NCBI GenBank assembly: GCA_963824275.1
Contig: CAWGOT010000003.1
Location: forward strand, 1,240,001 to 1,304,000
DNA: 64,000 nucleotides
Direction: 5' to 3'
Source: JANXQG01 sp963824275
GTDB lineage: Bacteria > Planctomycetota > Planctomycetia > Pirellulales > Thermoguttaceae
Part shown: one piece after another, positions 49,065 through 60,164 of the stretch
Layout: every line of letters begins with the position of its first letter
Position numbering within the stretch: the first letter of the stretch is position 1
Notes under the pieces: model-generated
Database searches by the model: none
What the model saw: only the letters and a program-made list of their open reading frames with translations
What the model was told of the DNA's origin: nothing
Position numbers and translations under genes: made by a program

Positions 49065-50149
49065 ATTTTTTGAACGTTCCGTCTCGCCTTGAGCGGTGGG
49101 TCGCCGGCCAGCGGCAGTTTGACGGCCTTGCCGGTTTCGGCCGATTTGTAGATTGCCAGGATGATCTCAACGCTCCGGCGGCCCTCGCGCCCATCGACCG
49201 CCGGAGTACCGCCCTTGCGGATGGCCTGCACCACGTTTTGGAACTGTTTGGCGTGGGCGTGATGACCGATGGCCGCAGGGTCGGCTGCCCCGCCGCCGCT
49301 GCTCTTGTGATTGGCCATGGCTGCCAGGATCGCTTCGTCACGGGGCTTCTTCTTCTGGAAATCCCACTTCACAAGATCCTCTTCTTCGAGCGCGGCCGAG
49401 CCTTCGTTGCCGTGGATCTCGATTCGCTTCAAGTAGCCGGGAAAGACGGCCGTGCTGGCCTCGATCACGCCGAGGGCCCCGTTGGCGAACTCGACCGTGG
49501 CCAGGGCAACATCCTCGACGGCGATCCGCTCATGGGCCAGTCGCGCGGTCTTGGCCCGCACCTCGACCACGGGACCCATCAGCCAGATGAGCAGATCGAC
49601 GCTGTGAATGGCCTGATTCATGAGGGCCCCGCCGCCGTCGAGTTCCCAGGTGCCGCGCCACGCGCCGCTGTCGTAATAGGCCTGGCTGCGATACCATTTT
49701 ACGTAGGCGTCGCCGAGGGTCAGCCGGCCGAATCGTCCGCCCTCGACCGCCCGCTTCAATTCCTGGCTGGAATCGTGGAAACGCGAGGGGAAGACCGTCG
49801 AGAGCACGACGCCCGCCGTGCGGCAGGCCTCGATGATCTGGTCGCAGCGGCGGAGCGTGATCTCCAGCGGCTTCTCGACGATGACGTGTTTTCCCGCTCT
49901 CGCCGCGGCGACGGCCGGTTCCAAGTGGGCCCCGCTAGGCGTGCCGATGGTGACGATGTTCACGGCCGGATCGGCCAGCATGTCGTCGAGCTTGTGGCAG
50001 GCCTTGCAGCCGGTCGTCTCGGCCAGTCTATCGGCCGCCGCCGGGACCTGGTCGAAACAGGCCACGAGTTTGGTCCCGCGAACGTCGGCAATCGCCTTCG
50101 CGTGGAACTTCGCAATCATCCCGCAACCAATAATGCCAAAACCGAGCAT
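49061..50149 (-). CDS. Gfo/Idh/MocA family NAD(P)-dependent oxidoreductase
   Basis: Intact 362 residues. Rossmann N-terminus MLGFGIIGCGMIAKFHAKAIADVRGTKLVACFD, then IVTIGTPSGAHLEPAVAAARAGKHVIVEKPLEITLRRCDQI with the EKP catalytic motif. C-terminal domain: DAYVKWYRSQAYYDSGAWRGTWELDGGGALMNQAIHSVDLLIWLMGPV with the conserved histidine. The GTWELDGGGALMNQAIHSVDLL segment is common to sugar dehydrogenases of this family in planctomycetes. Substrate not predictable. Confidence 0.95.
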   Translation of the reverse strand: MLGFGIIGCGMIAKFHAKAIADVRGTKLVACFDQVPAAADRLAETTGCKACHKLDDMLADPAVNIVTIGTPSGAHLEPAVAAARAGKHVIVEKPLEITLRRCDQIIEACRTAGVVLSTVFPSRFHDSSQELKRAVEGGRFGRLTLGDAYVKWYRSQAYYDSGAWRGTWELDGGGALMNQAIHSVDLLIWLMGPVVEVRAKTARLAHERIAVEDVALATVEFANGALGVIEASTAVFPGYLKRIEIHGNEGSAALEEEDLVKWDFQKKKPRDEAILAAMANHKSSGGGAADPAAIGHHAHAKQFQNVVQAIRKGGTPAVDGREGRRSVEIILAIYKSAETGKAVKLPLAGDPPLKARRNVQKM

Positions 50150-50499
50150 CGATGCGTACTCCTGGGAAAAGCGAAAGCACTATTGTAATTCAGGGAAGCC
50201 GCAAGAGAAAGCGGCCGGGCGATGCTTCATCGGCCTCGAAGTCGTCCGGCTGGATTGAACCAACTTAAGAGTTTACTCACCCGTGAGGATCCTGTAAATC
50301 AATGTGCTGCCGGATTCGCACAGCCGCAATCCCATGTCGCAAATGCGCAGATTTCGGGGGGGTGGGTGGTCTGGGAGAAGAAATCTGAATCTACGGCCGG
50401 AGCTACAAATGGTGTACCCGCCGCCCACCTTGACAATGGGCATGGAACACCCTGAAATGGAGCTTGGCAAGAGGACGTTCCCCGACGAGGTGGCAGATT
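50150..50499. other. Intergenic region between divergent genes
   Basis: About 350 bases. Frames here (for example MGMEHPEMELGKRTFP near 50445) could belong to the start of the next gene in another frame, but I do not rely on this. No promoter is clear. Confidence 0.4.
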
Positions 50500-51565
50500 A
50501 TGACCCGAGCTTTGCACGACGGCCGCGATGACGGTCTGCAGCCGCTGGAATCGCTTGACCTGCAAAATACGCAGGGCTTTGCCGATCTGCTCCAGCGGAT
50601 GTCCAAGACGGCCTTCGGCGGCCGTGAACTGGGCGAGGCCTTCGAGGTCTTTCGGGCCATGGCCGACGACCCCGATTGCACCCGCGTGCTGACCATTTCC
50701 GGGGCCATGAGCATCGCCAAAATGGGGCTGGTCGTCTGCCAGATGATCGACGCCGGCCTCGTGCACATCATTATTTCCACGGGGGCCATCATGGCCCACG
50801 GCCTGTCGGAGGCCATCGGCTGCGTCCACTACAAGCACGACCCCAAGGTCTCCGACAAGCAACTCTACGAGTGGGGCTACAACCGCGTCTATGACACCTT
50901 GGAAATGGAGTCGAACCTCTGGGCGGCCCAGCAGGTCGTGAGCCAGGTCGTCGCGGAGCTCGATTGGTCGCAACCGGTCTGCTCGTCGCGGCTGAACCGC
51001 GAGATCGGGCGGAAGCTGTACGAGCAAGGGCAGATGCCCAGCATCCTCGGCACGGCCTACCGCAAGGAGGTGCCGGTGTTCGTGCCGGCCTTCACCGATT
51101 CGGAACTCGGGCTGGACGTTGCCACGCACTTCCTGGCCAGGCAGTATGTGCCCGGCAAGCAGCAGGGGCTCGAAGAGCTTTGCCGTAGCGTGCCGCCTTA
51201 CAATCCGTTCCTCGATCTCTACGATTACTGCGCAGCGGATCCAGCGGGCCAAGCTGTTGGGCATCTTCACGATCGGCGGCGGCGTGCCGCGGAACTGGGC
51301 GCAGCAGGTCGGGCCGTTTCACGACATCATCAACATGCGGCTGGGAAGCCAGTTCCCCGTGCCGCGGTTCCGCTACGGCGTTCGGATCTGCCCTGAGCCG
51401 GTGCATTGGGGCGGGCTGAGCGGCTGCACGTATACCGAAGGCGTCTCCTGGGGCAAGTTCGTCAGCAAGGAAGAAGGGGGCCGGTACGCGGAGGTCCATT
51501 GCGACGCGACCATTGCCTGGCCGCTGCTGGTGCGAGCAATTCTGGAACAACGGGGACAGAAGTGA
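50500..51565 (+). CDS. Deoxyhypusine synthase-like protein, one frameshift
   Basis: NAD-dependent enzyme family using spermidine; in bacteria the role is unsettled. Start MTRALHDGRDDGLQPLESLDLQNTQGFADLLQRMSKTAFGGRELGEAFEVFRAM at 50500 after GAGGTGG. Motifs: RVLTISGAMSIAKMGLVVCQMIDAG, IISTGAIMAHGLSEAIGCVHYKHDP, SILGTAYRKEVPVFVPAFTDSELGLDV. Near 51240 one base change gives AQRIQRAKLLGIFTIGGGVPRNWAQQVGPF and then YGVRICPEPVHWGGLSGCTYTEGVSWGKF. The position of the eukaryotic active-site lysine (after GGGV) is Arg here. About 355 residues. Confidence 0.85.
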
Positions 51566-51629
51566 GGGGCTTGGGGGGCACCTGCGGCCGGTCTTCTGCG
51601 TGAAATCATCGAGAAAGGCAAGGTGCTCT

Positions 51630-54600
51630 ATGAAGCGCGAGACCTTTCGCTTTCGTGAGGAAATGATGAGAAAACATGTCCTTTGGGCGGTTCTGGTTTT
51701 CTGCTCGTTACTGGGCGGCTACGGCGGCGCCTTGCATGCCGCAGACCAAGATGCGGCGGGCACCGCCCCTGAGAAGTCCTTGAACGATGCTTGGAAGAAA
51801 TTCGGCCAGAACCTGGCTGAGGGCCTGGCGAAGCCTATGGGCGAGATGCTCAAAGGGGTCGTCCAAAGCAACCCCGGCTTCGTGGAACAGATCTACAAGG
51901 GTCGCCACATGACGCCCCTGCATCTGGCGGCCTGGGACAACAAGACCGAGGAGGCCAAGCAACTGCTGGCCGCAGGCGTCGACGTTGACGCTCGGGACGT
52001 GAACGGATCCACGCCGTTGCACTACGCGGCCTATGCCTTCGGCGGCGATATTATCCCAGTCTTGCTCGCCGCCGGCGCGGACGTTAACGCCAAGGACAAC
52101 GACGGATGCACTCCCTTCCACGTCGCCATGGTTGTCGGCGGTCACGGCGGCGAAAAGGCGATCCCCTACCTGCTCCAGGGCAAAGCGAACGTCAACGCGC
52201 TGGACGATGGAGGCTGCACGCCGCTCGTGCGGGGCTGCGCTTGCGGTTCCGATCTGGACAAGATCAAGGCCCTGCTCGCCGCCGGCGCCGACGTGAATCG
52301 CTGCCCCAAGAATGGCTGCGGCCCGCTGCATTGGGCTTGTCGCGGGGATGAAGAGCTTGTCGGCCTCTTGATTGCCGCCGGTGCGGAAGTTAACGCAAAG
52401 ACCGCGGAGGGCCGGACGCCGCTCTATTACGCCGTCGAGTCGGGCAGTCGTAAAATCGTCCAGACACTCCTCAAGGCCAAGGCCAACCCGAATCTCCGCG
52501 ACAAGAAGGGGTGGTCGCCGATGGCCGTCGCCGCCGAGAAGGGCAGCCTTGACGCGGTTGCCGCACTTCGTGACGCCGGGCGCAGGAGCCTTCCTGGACC
52601 AAGCTGCACGAGGCGGCAATCAGCGGGAAGCCCGAAACAGTGGCTGAACTCTGCAAGGACAAGACGAACCTCGACACCGCCGACGTCTACGGCCGCACGC
52701 CGCTGTACTGGGCCTTGCGGTGCAACGATGAAAAGGCCGCCGATATGCTCGTCGACGCCGGCGCGAAGTTGACTGTCGTCGACAAACAGCACAAGAGCAT
52801 CCTGCACGTCGCGGTCTGGGCTGGGCGATTGGACATCGCAAGAAAAACAGTCGCGGCCGGGGCCGACGTTACCGCGGCCGACGATGAGGGCTACACGGCC
52901 CTGCACTGGGCGGCCGTTGCCGAGAACGCGGAAATCGTCCGCTTCCTCTTGGAAAAGGGGGCGAATGTGAACGCCGCCACCCGCTCCGGCGACACCCCGC
53001 TACTGCTGGGCCTTCAGGCAAGAAAGCCGGAACTCGTGAAGGCCCTGCTGGCTGCCGGCGCGGACCCGTTGGCCGTCAATAGTGAAGGAAAGTCGATCGA
53101 GAGCGAGCGTTGGAGAGCCTTCGACAAGGAAGTCGAGGCCATGCTCGGGCAGGCCGTCAACGAGGCGACGCAAAAGCGGATCGACCGAATTTGCCGCCTG
53201 TATTCCACCGACAATCCGCAAGCCCTGAAGGCCGAGGCCATCGAGCCGGCCACGCCGAATCTGGCTGCCTTAAGAATGAACCGCGCCTTGTTCGGCCCGG
53301 ACAAGCAACGCTTCACGTCGATGTTCGTCGGCGGGGAGCGGGAACTGGCGGTCGTCGGCGCGCTCTACGACGCCACGCAAAACTACGTCGCCTTCCGCAA
53401 GGAGTTGACGAAGGCCTATGGCGGGGATGCCTGCGCGAAGTTCGACGACCTGAAAATCGATAGCCTGCGTTGGAATTTCACGGTGCCCTTGATCGACGAG
53501 GACCGCCTCCGGCAGATGGCAGTGGAGGTCCAGGGCGACAAGGCGGTGTGCCGGCGTTTTCCGGGCATGGAGAAGGCTGGCGACGTGCATTTCGTCAGGC
53601 AAGGCGAGGCATGGCGGATCGACGCCTTGTTCCTGCGCCCGCGACCCAGCCCGACGCGAACCTGGGGCTATTCCAGGACATGGCCCGCACTTTGGAAAAG
53701 GGACGCGGATTGATCGGCCGGCCGGAGACCCGCGTGGAGGACCTAAAACGGGCGATGTGGGAGGAATACAGCGGGGGCCGCGCCTCCAGTCCGCCACAAC
53801 GGGACTTGGACAAGGACATTGCCGATCAGACCGCCGCGATCCGTCGCGATCCCAAAAATGCCCAGGCCTACAACGACCGCGGTTTTGCCTACGGCCAGCA
53901 GGGCAAGTTCAACGAAGCGATCGCGGATTTCAGCGAGGCCATTCGGCTCGACCCGAAACTCACCTCGGCCTACAGCCGCCGGTCCGATGCCTACGACGTG
54001 CAGCGCAACTACGAGAAGGCGCTCGCAGACGCTACCGAGGTCATCCACCGCGACCCGAAAAGCGCCGCGGCATTCACCGACCGGGCCAATATCTATGAAC
54101 ACCAGGGCGATCACGACAAGGCGCTCGCGGATGCTACGGAGGCCATCCGCTGCGACCCCAAATACGCCAAGGCGCACAACGCCCTGGGCGTCGCCTATGA
54201 CGGCTACGCCCGAGAAATGTCGCGGCTCGACGCGGCAGCCGCCGAGTCGTTGTTCGACCGCTCAAGCCGGCGTTTCGACGGGCCGCCCGCGAAACTCGAC
54301 GAGCGGCAGCAGCAGGTGCCATTCGACGGCTCGGTCGAGAATTTCAGGGCGGCGACCAGGAAGCTCGACCGCGCGCACCAGCAGCAGTTGTTGCTGGACT
54401 ACTCGGCCGCAGCCTTCAAGACGGCCATCGACATCCAGCCCGACTACGATTTCGGCAACAACAACCTGGGCGTCTACTATGCCCGCCGGGGCCGACCGGA
54501 GGACCTCAAACTGGCCGAGAAGTACTTCAGAGCGGCCGTGACGATCAACCCTCGTTATGCCGACGCCTTCAACAATCTCGGCATCGTTTTGTCTCTAGAA

Positions 54601-55179
54601 GGCAAGTTCGACGAGGCCATCGAATGCCATAGGAAGGGATTGGAGATTTTTGACAGAAGGGCCTCCGATCATAACAATCTCGCCCGCGTCTACCTGAAGC
54701 GGCGCGATCTGGAAGTGCAGAAGGGCGAAACCGACAAAGCGAAGGCCGATCTCGATGACGCGCTCGAGGAGCTCCTCGTTGCCCAGCGATGCGATCCGAA
54801 CTTTTTGCCCGCCTGGATGAGCTGGATCGAAATCGACATCAAGCAGAAAAACGTCGACGAGGCTGCCAGGTGCGTCCAGCGGATGATCGCCATCGACGGC
54901 AAGTCGCCGGCGACACTTCAAGGGCAGCTCCAGTTGGCAAAGTGCTACCTCGACCTCAATCGCCCCGACGACGCCATTGCCGGGCTCACCGCAATCCTGG
55001 AAATCGCCAAGTCCCTGCCCGAGGTTTATAACGCCCGGGGGACGGCTTATCTTCAGAAAGGCGACTTGCAGCACGCCTTGGAGGACTTCGAGCAGGTCCT
55101 GCGCCTTGCCCCGCAGTATCCCGGCGTCCAGGATAGGATCCTCGACGTTCGAGAGCGGCTGGGCAATCCCAAGAAGTGA
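51630..55179 (+). CDS. Exported ankyrin-repeat and TPR protein, two frameshifts
   Basis: About 1,180 residues. Starts MKRETFRFREEMMRKHVLWAVLVFCSLLGGYGGALHAAD; Met at 51666 with GAGG before it is an alternative start. Signal peptide is clear. Then ankyrin repeats such as RHMTPLHLAAWDNKTEEAKQLLAAGVDVDARDVNGSTPLHYAAYAFGG, and, after a shift near 52585, WTKLHEAAISGKPETVAELCKDKTNLDTADVYGRTPLYWAL. A middle domain (SLRWNFTVPLIDEDRLRQMAVEVQGD) is unrecognised. After a shift near 53635 TPR units follow: DPKNAQAYNDRGFAYGQQGKFNEAIADFSEAIRLDPK, with many more. Probably a periplasmic or outer scaffold for protein contacts. Confidence 0.85.
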
Positions 55180-55182
55180 GCT

Positions 55183-55217
55183 GAGTACCGAGTACTGAGT
55201 ACCGAGTACTGAGTACT
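55183..55217. repeat. GAGTACCGAGTACT tandem repeat
   Basis: Repeated GAGTACC and GAGTACT heptamers, 35 bp, between the converging ankyrin-TPR and DUF58 genes. A second repeat GCGCACC follows at 55218-55232. Confidence 0.8.
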
Positions 55218-55233
55218 GCGCACCGCGCACCGT

Positions 55234-56544
55234 TCACAACCGATTTCTAAGCTTCAGCGCCAGGTAGCGATTCAAGAGTTGCGGCGTCAACTGGCGGGGA
55301 TCGGCGTCCAGCACGTCGACGCCCGACTGCCGCATGCGGCCCAGGGCGTCGGCCCGCCGGGCGAGCATCCGCAAGGCGACCGTCTTGCTGAAACACTCGG
55401 CCACGCTGTTCGGCGCCGCGGCCGCCATCTGCTCGACCTGCAGGTTCCGCAAGGTCACGCATAACGGCAAGTGATAGCGGGCAAAACGCGCCGTGTAGGC
55501 CAGGAGCATCGAAGAGGCGTCCTTGTCGATGACGTTCCGTGAGGATCACGATCAGCGAACGCTTGCGATGCCGCAAGGCCAGGAACTTGCAGACCCGGTC
55601 GTAATCCGATTCGCGGGGCACGGCTTCCAGACGGTATAGGGCCTCGTTCATCCGCGCCAAGGCCGCTTTGCCCTTGATCGGCGGAACGTAAGACTCGATG
55701 CGGTCGCTGAAGGCGACCAGCCCGATATAGTCGCCCTGCTTCATCGCCACGTAGCTCAACAAGAGCGAGGCGTTGATGGCGTGGTCGAGCCGGGAAAGGC
55801 GATCGACCTGCGGGAGCATGAGCCGGCCGCAGTCGAGGACGACGAGGATGTTCTGGCTGCGTTCGGTCTCGAAGTTCCGCGTCATCAGCCGGCCGTGGCG
55901 GGCGGTGGCCTTCCAGGCGGCGTCGGCCGGATCGTCGCCGGGGACATAGTCGCGCAGGCTTTCGAACATGCTCCCGCGGCCGCGGAGCTTGGCGGCGCCA
56001 GCCCTGCCTCCGTCGTGCGGTGCCGCATGGCGGCCAACTCGTAGGAGGCCAGGCTGGCCACGTTGGGATAGACCTTCACCGGGGAGCGGGCTTTCACGCG
56101 GACCTGGCGGAGCAGGAGCCCCAACTGCAATCGCCAGCGGAGGTAAATGTCGCCGAACTCGTAGAGACCGCGCCGCGAGGGCGTCACGCCGTAAGGCAAT
56201 TCGGCCGTGGCACGGGGAAGTATTGTGGCCGAAACCTGCGGCATCTCACGCTCGAGCGATTCAGGCACGTCCTCCGTCACGTCGAAACGGACGGCCATGC
56301 CGGACGCGTTGCGGATTTCCCAGCCCACCTGGTTCATGGCCCCCAGCGAAAGGTGTTGCGGCAGCCGCCGCTCGATGACCAGGTCCCGCGGGCCGGCCGA
56401 AACGAGCACGGTCAGCGCGGCGACCAGGAGCAGCGCCGCGTCGTAACCGCCGGCCAAAACCAGCACGGCCTGCGAGGGAAACAGAACCAGCGCAGGCAGC
56501 GGCAAGGCCAACAGGAGCAGCAGCTTCGGCGTGGGTAAAAGCAT
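55234..56544 (-). CDS. DUF58 domain protein, two frameshifts
   Basis: Begins MLLPTPKLLLLLALPLPALVLFPSQAVLVLAGGYDAALLLVAALTVLVSAGPRDLVIERRLP, two membrane helices. Then VTPSRRGLYEFGDIYLRWRLQLGLLLRQ. After shifts near 56000 and 55540: RDYVPGDDPADAAWKATARHGRLMTRNFETERSQNILVVLDCGRLM (DUF58 signature with vWA-like DCGR) and LRMLARRADALGRMRQSGVDVLDADPRQLTPQLLNRYLALKLRNRL. About 435 residues. DUF58 proteins act with MoxR ATPases, here encoded immediately upstream. Confidence 0.9.
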
Positions 56545-56550
56545 CGGATA

Positions 56551-56652
56551 TTATACTGTGAACGGTTTCAAATGAGCCATTTCATACTAGCCCGAAGTGC
56601 AAGCGAGGTGACGGGTTAGGATCCTCGCTTGCGCGTCGGGCTGGTATCAGTT
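56551..56652. repeat. 102-bp composite repeat, left copy of an inverted pair
   Basis: Carries the GCCCGA(AG)CGCAAGCGAGG inverted arms plus a flank with TTATACTGTGAACGGTTTCA. Its reverse complement at 61756-61858 differs at 5 of 102 positions. It lies between the MoxR and DUF58 genes. Confidence 0.9.
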
Positions 56653-56685
56653 CCGTGTTTCATCCGTGTTTCATCCGTGGCCACC

Positions 56686-57645
56686 CTAAATTCTCGGTAC
56701 CTCGATCCTTTCCAGCACGCGGGCCACGCACTGGTCGGCGGTCATGCCCTCGATTTCCGCCTCCGGATTGAGAACGATGCGATGCCGCAGGACTGGGGCG
56801 GCCAGGTCGCGGACGTTGTCCGGAGTGACGTACGCCCGCCCCCGCAGCACGGCCAGGGCCTTGCTCGACAGCAGCAGCATGACCGCCGCCCGCGGGCTGG
56901 CCCCGAGGGTCAGCGCGGGCAGCTCCCGCGTGCCGCGAATGATCGAGACGATGTAATCCAGCAGCGGCGCCGCGACGCCGACGGTCCGCACCGCCGTGCG
57001 AATCTCCGCCAGCTCCGCCACATTCGTGCAGGGCTCGATGCCGAAGGTGGCCAGCCGGCTGGCGTCGAACCCCGCCTGGTAACGGTTCAGGATCTCGACC
57101 TCTTGCGGTTTCTGCGGGTATCCGGCCACGATCTTGAAGAGGAAGCGGTCGAGTTGGGCCTCGGGCAGAGGATACGTGCCTTCGTATTCGATCGGATTCT
57201 GGGTGGCGAAGGTGAGGAATACCGGGCTCAGCGGGTGGACCTCGCGGTCGACGCTGACCTGTCCTTCCTGCATCGCCTCCAAGAGGGCCGACTGCGTCTT
57301 GGCCGGGGCGCGATTGATTTCGTCGGCCAGCAGCAAGTCGCAAAAGACCGGGCCCGCCGAAAATTGAAATTTGAGCGATTCCGGATGGAAGATGTTCACG
57401 CCCACGATGTCGGCGGGCATCAGATCGGGGGTGAACTGGATGCGGTGGAACTCGCCGCGAATGGCGACCGAGAGGGCCCGCACGAGCAGCGTCTTCGCCG
57501 TGCCCGGCGGACCTTCCAAAAGGATATGGCCGCCGGCCAGCAAGGCCACCACGGTCTGGTCCAACACGGAATCCATGCCGACGATGACCTTGCAAAGTTC
57601 GCGCCGAATGGCCTCGGCTTTCCGGGCCACTGCTTCAAGTTCCAT
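56686..57645 (-). CDS. MoxR family AAA+ ATPase
   Basis: Intact, 319 residues from MELEAVARKAEAIRRELCKVIVGMDSVLDQTVVALLAGGHILLEGPPGTAKTLLVRAL (Walker A GPPGTAKT). Walker B FCDLLLADEINRAPAKTQSALLEAMQE, sensor 1 LTFATQNPIEYEGTYPLPEAQLDRFLFK. MoxR proteins act as chaperones for membrane or vWA proteins; the partner is probably the DUF58 protein. A Met at 57663 is also in frame. Overlaps the end of the DUF4350 gene by about ten bases. Confidence 0.95.
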   Translation of the reverse strand: MELEAVARKAEAIRRELCKVIVGMDSVLDQTVVALLAGGHILLEGPPGTAKTLLVRALSVAIRGEFHRIQFTPDLMPADIVGVNIFHPESLKFQFSAGPVFCDLLLADEINRAPAKTQSALLEAMQEGQVSVDREVHPLSPVFLTFATQNPIEYEGTYPLPEAQLDRFLFKIVAGYPQKPQEVEILNRYQAGFDASRLATFGIEPCTNVAELAEIRTAVRTVGVAAPLLDYIVSIIRGTRELPALTLGASPRAAVMLLLSSKALAVLRGRAYVTPDNVRDLAAPVLRHRIVLNPEAEIEGMTADQCVARVLERIEVPRI

Positions 57646-58911
57646 GGTCGAGTGCCTCCGCAACGCGGTGAAGTTGTTGAGATAGGGCGAGCAGTTGCTG
57701 CCGGCTGACGGACGCTTTCAGGGCCTCTTGCGCCTGCCGCAACTCGGCGGCGACGGCCGGTCCGGCACGCCGCTCGACCGCCTCACAGAGTTGCCGGTCT
57801 TCCGCTTGGGGATCGACGAGGAGCAGCTTGCAGATCCGCTCGCGATAATAGCGGCTGAGGGTCACGGCGGCAAGGGAGGTGGCATTGGCCTCGTCGAACA
57901 GGCGTCCGGCGGCCTCGGCGAACTCGCGGTGCTGCCGGCGCGGCTTGTAGACCACGTCTTGCGGGCCGCCGAAGCGCACGGCCCGCGCCGCCAGCGCCAG
58001 CGCTCCCACCAAGGCCGCCTGCACGGCCGCCCAGCGCCAGGTCCCGAGAGCATGAGCGTGATGATCGCCAGCGGCGACGCCTCATGCTCGTAGAGGCCGA
58101 GGTGGAACTCGTCAAAGGCCACCCGCCCCGGATAGCGGGCCGACATCTCCCGGACCACGTTGGCCAGCAGCAAGCCATTGTCGCCCTGGCTGATGCCGAT
58201 ATTCGTCAGCGGATAGTCGTCGGCCAGGGCAATAATCGTGCCGTCGCCGTACGTGGCCCGAAGTCCGATCGTTCCTTGCTGGTCCTTCCAGAAGGCCCGG
58301 GCCGGGGCGTCTTGCAAGGGTCCGCGGCAGGGCGACTCGGAATCGAAGCGCCGGCCCTCGGGCACGGCAAGCTCCGAAATCCCCGCGGTCAGCGCATCGC
58401 CCGCCTCGACCTTCCCCAGCGGCGCCGGCGCTCGATAGGTTGGAATGCGTCTGGCTTGGCCCGCGGCCCGTTCCACGCGAACCAGTCCTCGAACCAGTCA
58501 TCCCGAAGGGCGTCGTCGTGCGACCTTTCGGCAAAAATTGTGGGGCGTTCTGACGGCCAGCCGGGCACCACGACCAGGCCGTGCCCCTCGTCGACCCACT
58601 CTTTCAACACCGCAACTTCTTCGCGGGCCAGCCCCGTTTCGGGCCGCAAGATGAACAGCACGCCGACTTCCCGCAGCGACTCCGGCGAGATGCGGCGGCG
58701 GAGGCGCACGACGGGGTATTTCAGTTGATCCAGCACCTCGTAAGCGGCCTTCGCGCCGGGCCGACATTGAAGAGGGTCGAGGGCAGCCGCGCGAGGCCGC
58801 CGGTCTTTTCCGGCGGCGCAAGCAGCCCGTGGAGCAGCGCCACCAGCACCGCGCCCAGCAGCAGGATGCTAAGAGGATGCGATCAGCTCGGGCTAGCGCC
58901 GGCAGGCTCAT
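57635..58911 (-). CDS. DUF4350 membrane protein, at least three frameshifts
   Basis: Starts MSLPALARADRILLASCCWARC at 58911; corrected reading gives one N-terminal helix and YEVLDQLKYPVVRLRRRISPESLREVGVLFILRPETGLAREEVAVLKEWVDEGHGLVVVPGWPSERPTIFAER, the DUF4350 core (ThuA-like). Then GDGTIIALADDYPLTNIGISQGDNGLLLANVVREMSARYPGRVAFDEFHLGLYEHEASPLAIITL, a membrane helix (QAALVGALALAARAVRFGGP) and a helical C-terminus ending at 57635. Breaks near 58750, 58440 and 58040. The start overlaps the DUF4129 gene. Role inferred from context: envelope-linked MoxR system. Confidence 0.8.
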
Positions 58912-59635
58912 GTAGCAGACCTTCGACCGTGGTGGCGATGTCGTGAATGGTGGAACTCTCCGGCGTTCGGCCGCCGTAGACGATCGGTTCGAAATCGGCC
59001 GTCAGCCGGCGGAAGGAACCTTGAATCCGGGCCCGGGAAGCCAATTCGTCGATGTAATCCCGGTTGGTCTTCGACTTCTTGAACTTGATCCAGCCCTGCC
59101 GGTCGAGCCAGAGAATCGCCGCGACATAGAAGTAGCGGGTGGCGGCCGGCCAGTCGCCTGCCGCCAATAACCGCCGGGCTGCGGCAAGGACCGTATCGAA
59201 ATCCAGGTCCTTGATCCCCAGCAATTCGCCGGCAATGCGGCCGCCAGGGGGGTCGCTGCGCAGCGGCGACGACGTTCCACGCAAGAGCATGGCCAGCGTG
59301 TAGATCAAGTGCCCAAGGATGGCCAAGAGGGTCAGAATCATCCACGCGAAAACGGTCCAGAACAGCCAGGGCGGAAGGCCTTTCAGGAAACCATCGATTT
59401 GCCGGAAGAAGCCGTCGATCCACTCGCCGATCGTTCGCCAGAGTGCATAGGGGTCGGCATGCAGATCGGCAAACTCGCGGCGGGCAAGCACCTCGCGGAT
59501 CGCGCCGCGGGCTTGATCGCGATAGGCGTCGCCGGCCTCGTCCGCCGCCGAGGCCGCGGGCCGTGTTTGCACGCCGGCCTCTGCGTTGGGCGTGGCAGCC
59601 ACCAGGGCCAACAGGATGCCGCAGTACCCGATCAT
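58883..59635 (-). CDS. DUF4129 membrane protein
   Basis: Intact, 250 residues. Signal-like start MIGYCGILLALVAATPNAEAGVQTRP; DPYALWRTIGEWIDGFFRQIDGFLKGLPPWLFWTVFAWMILTLLAILGHLIYTLAMLL (one helix); DUF4129 signature DPPGGRIAGELLGIKDLDFDTVLAAARRLLAAGDWPAATRYFYVAAILWLDRQGWIKFKKSKTNRDYI. It overlaps its neighbours at both ends: 29 bases with DUF4350 and four with the membrane protein upstream, consistent with a tight operon. Confidence 0.93.
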   Translation of the reverse strand: MIGYCGILLALVAATPNAEAGVQTRPAASAADEAGDAYRDQARGAIREVLARREFADLHADPYALWRTIGEWIDGFFRQIDGFLKGLPPWLFWTVFAWMILTLLAILGHLIYTLAMLLRGTSSPLRSDPPGGRIAGELLGIKDLDFDTVLAAARRLLAAGDWPAATRYFYVAAILWLDRQGWIKFKKSKTNRDYIDELASRARIQGSFRRLTADFEPIVYGGRTPESSTIHDIATTVEGLLHEPAGASPS

Positions 59636-60164
59636 ATCGTCGCCGGCGGCTCCATGGCCGCGGAGAGCATCTGAAGGTCAAAGGCCTCCTTGCGGATCCG
59701 CAGGTCGTAGTAAAGCAACGTGATCGGCGCGATCGTAACCGGCAACAGAAGCGATTGCGGAAGATATTGAAAAAAGACCGTCAACAAGTGGAAGGGCAAA
59801 GGGATCAATCCAATCACAAAAATGAAAGTCAAATTGATGACGGTGGCCACAAGCCCTACCAAGAACGCAACCAGGAATATCTTTCCGAGGTTGCCGCGAG
59901 TCAGTTCTCGCGAACGGCCCATTGCCGCGGGACCCGCGACACCTTCCAAGACGACGATGCGTACAACAACGTAGAACCAAAGCCCGAAAATGACACCAGG
60001 GACAACGCATAAACACAATCCCAGGACGACGACGATCCCGACCAGGAGTTGGGTGCCGATAAGTTCGGCGAGCCTTGACAATGCCCGCTGGTAGCTCTCG
60101 CCCGCCGACAGTTCCTTGCCAAGGTATGCGGACGAAATGTTGTGCACGAGCGCGGCGGTGCATA

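Noticed and set aside
49070..50188. Plus-strand open frame of 372 codons
   Set aside because: Antisense to the intact Gfo/Idh/MocA oxidoreductase; no family features.
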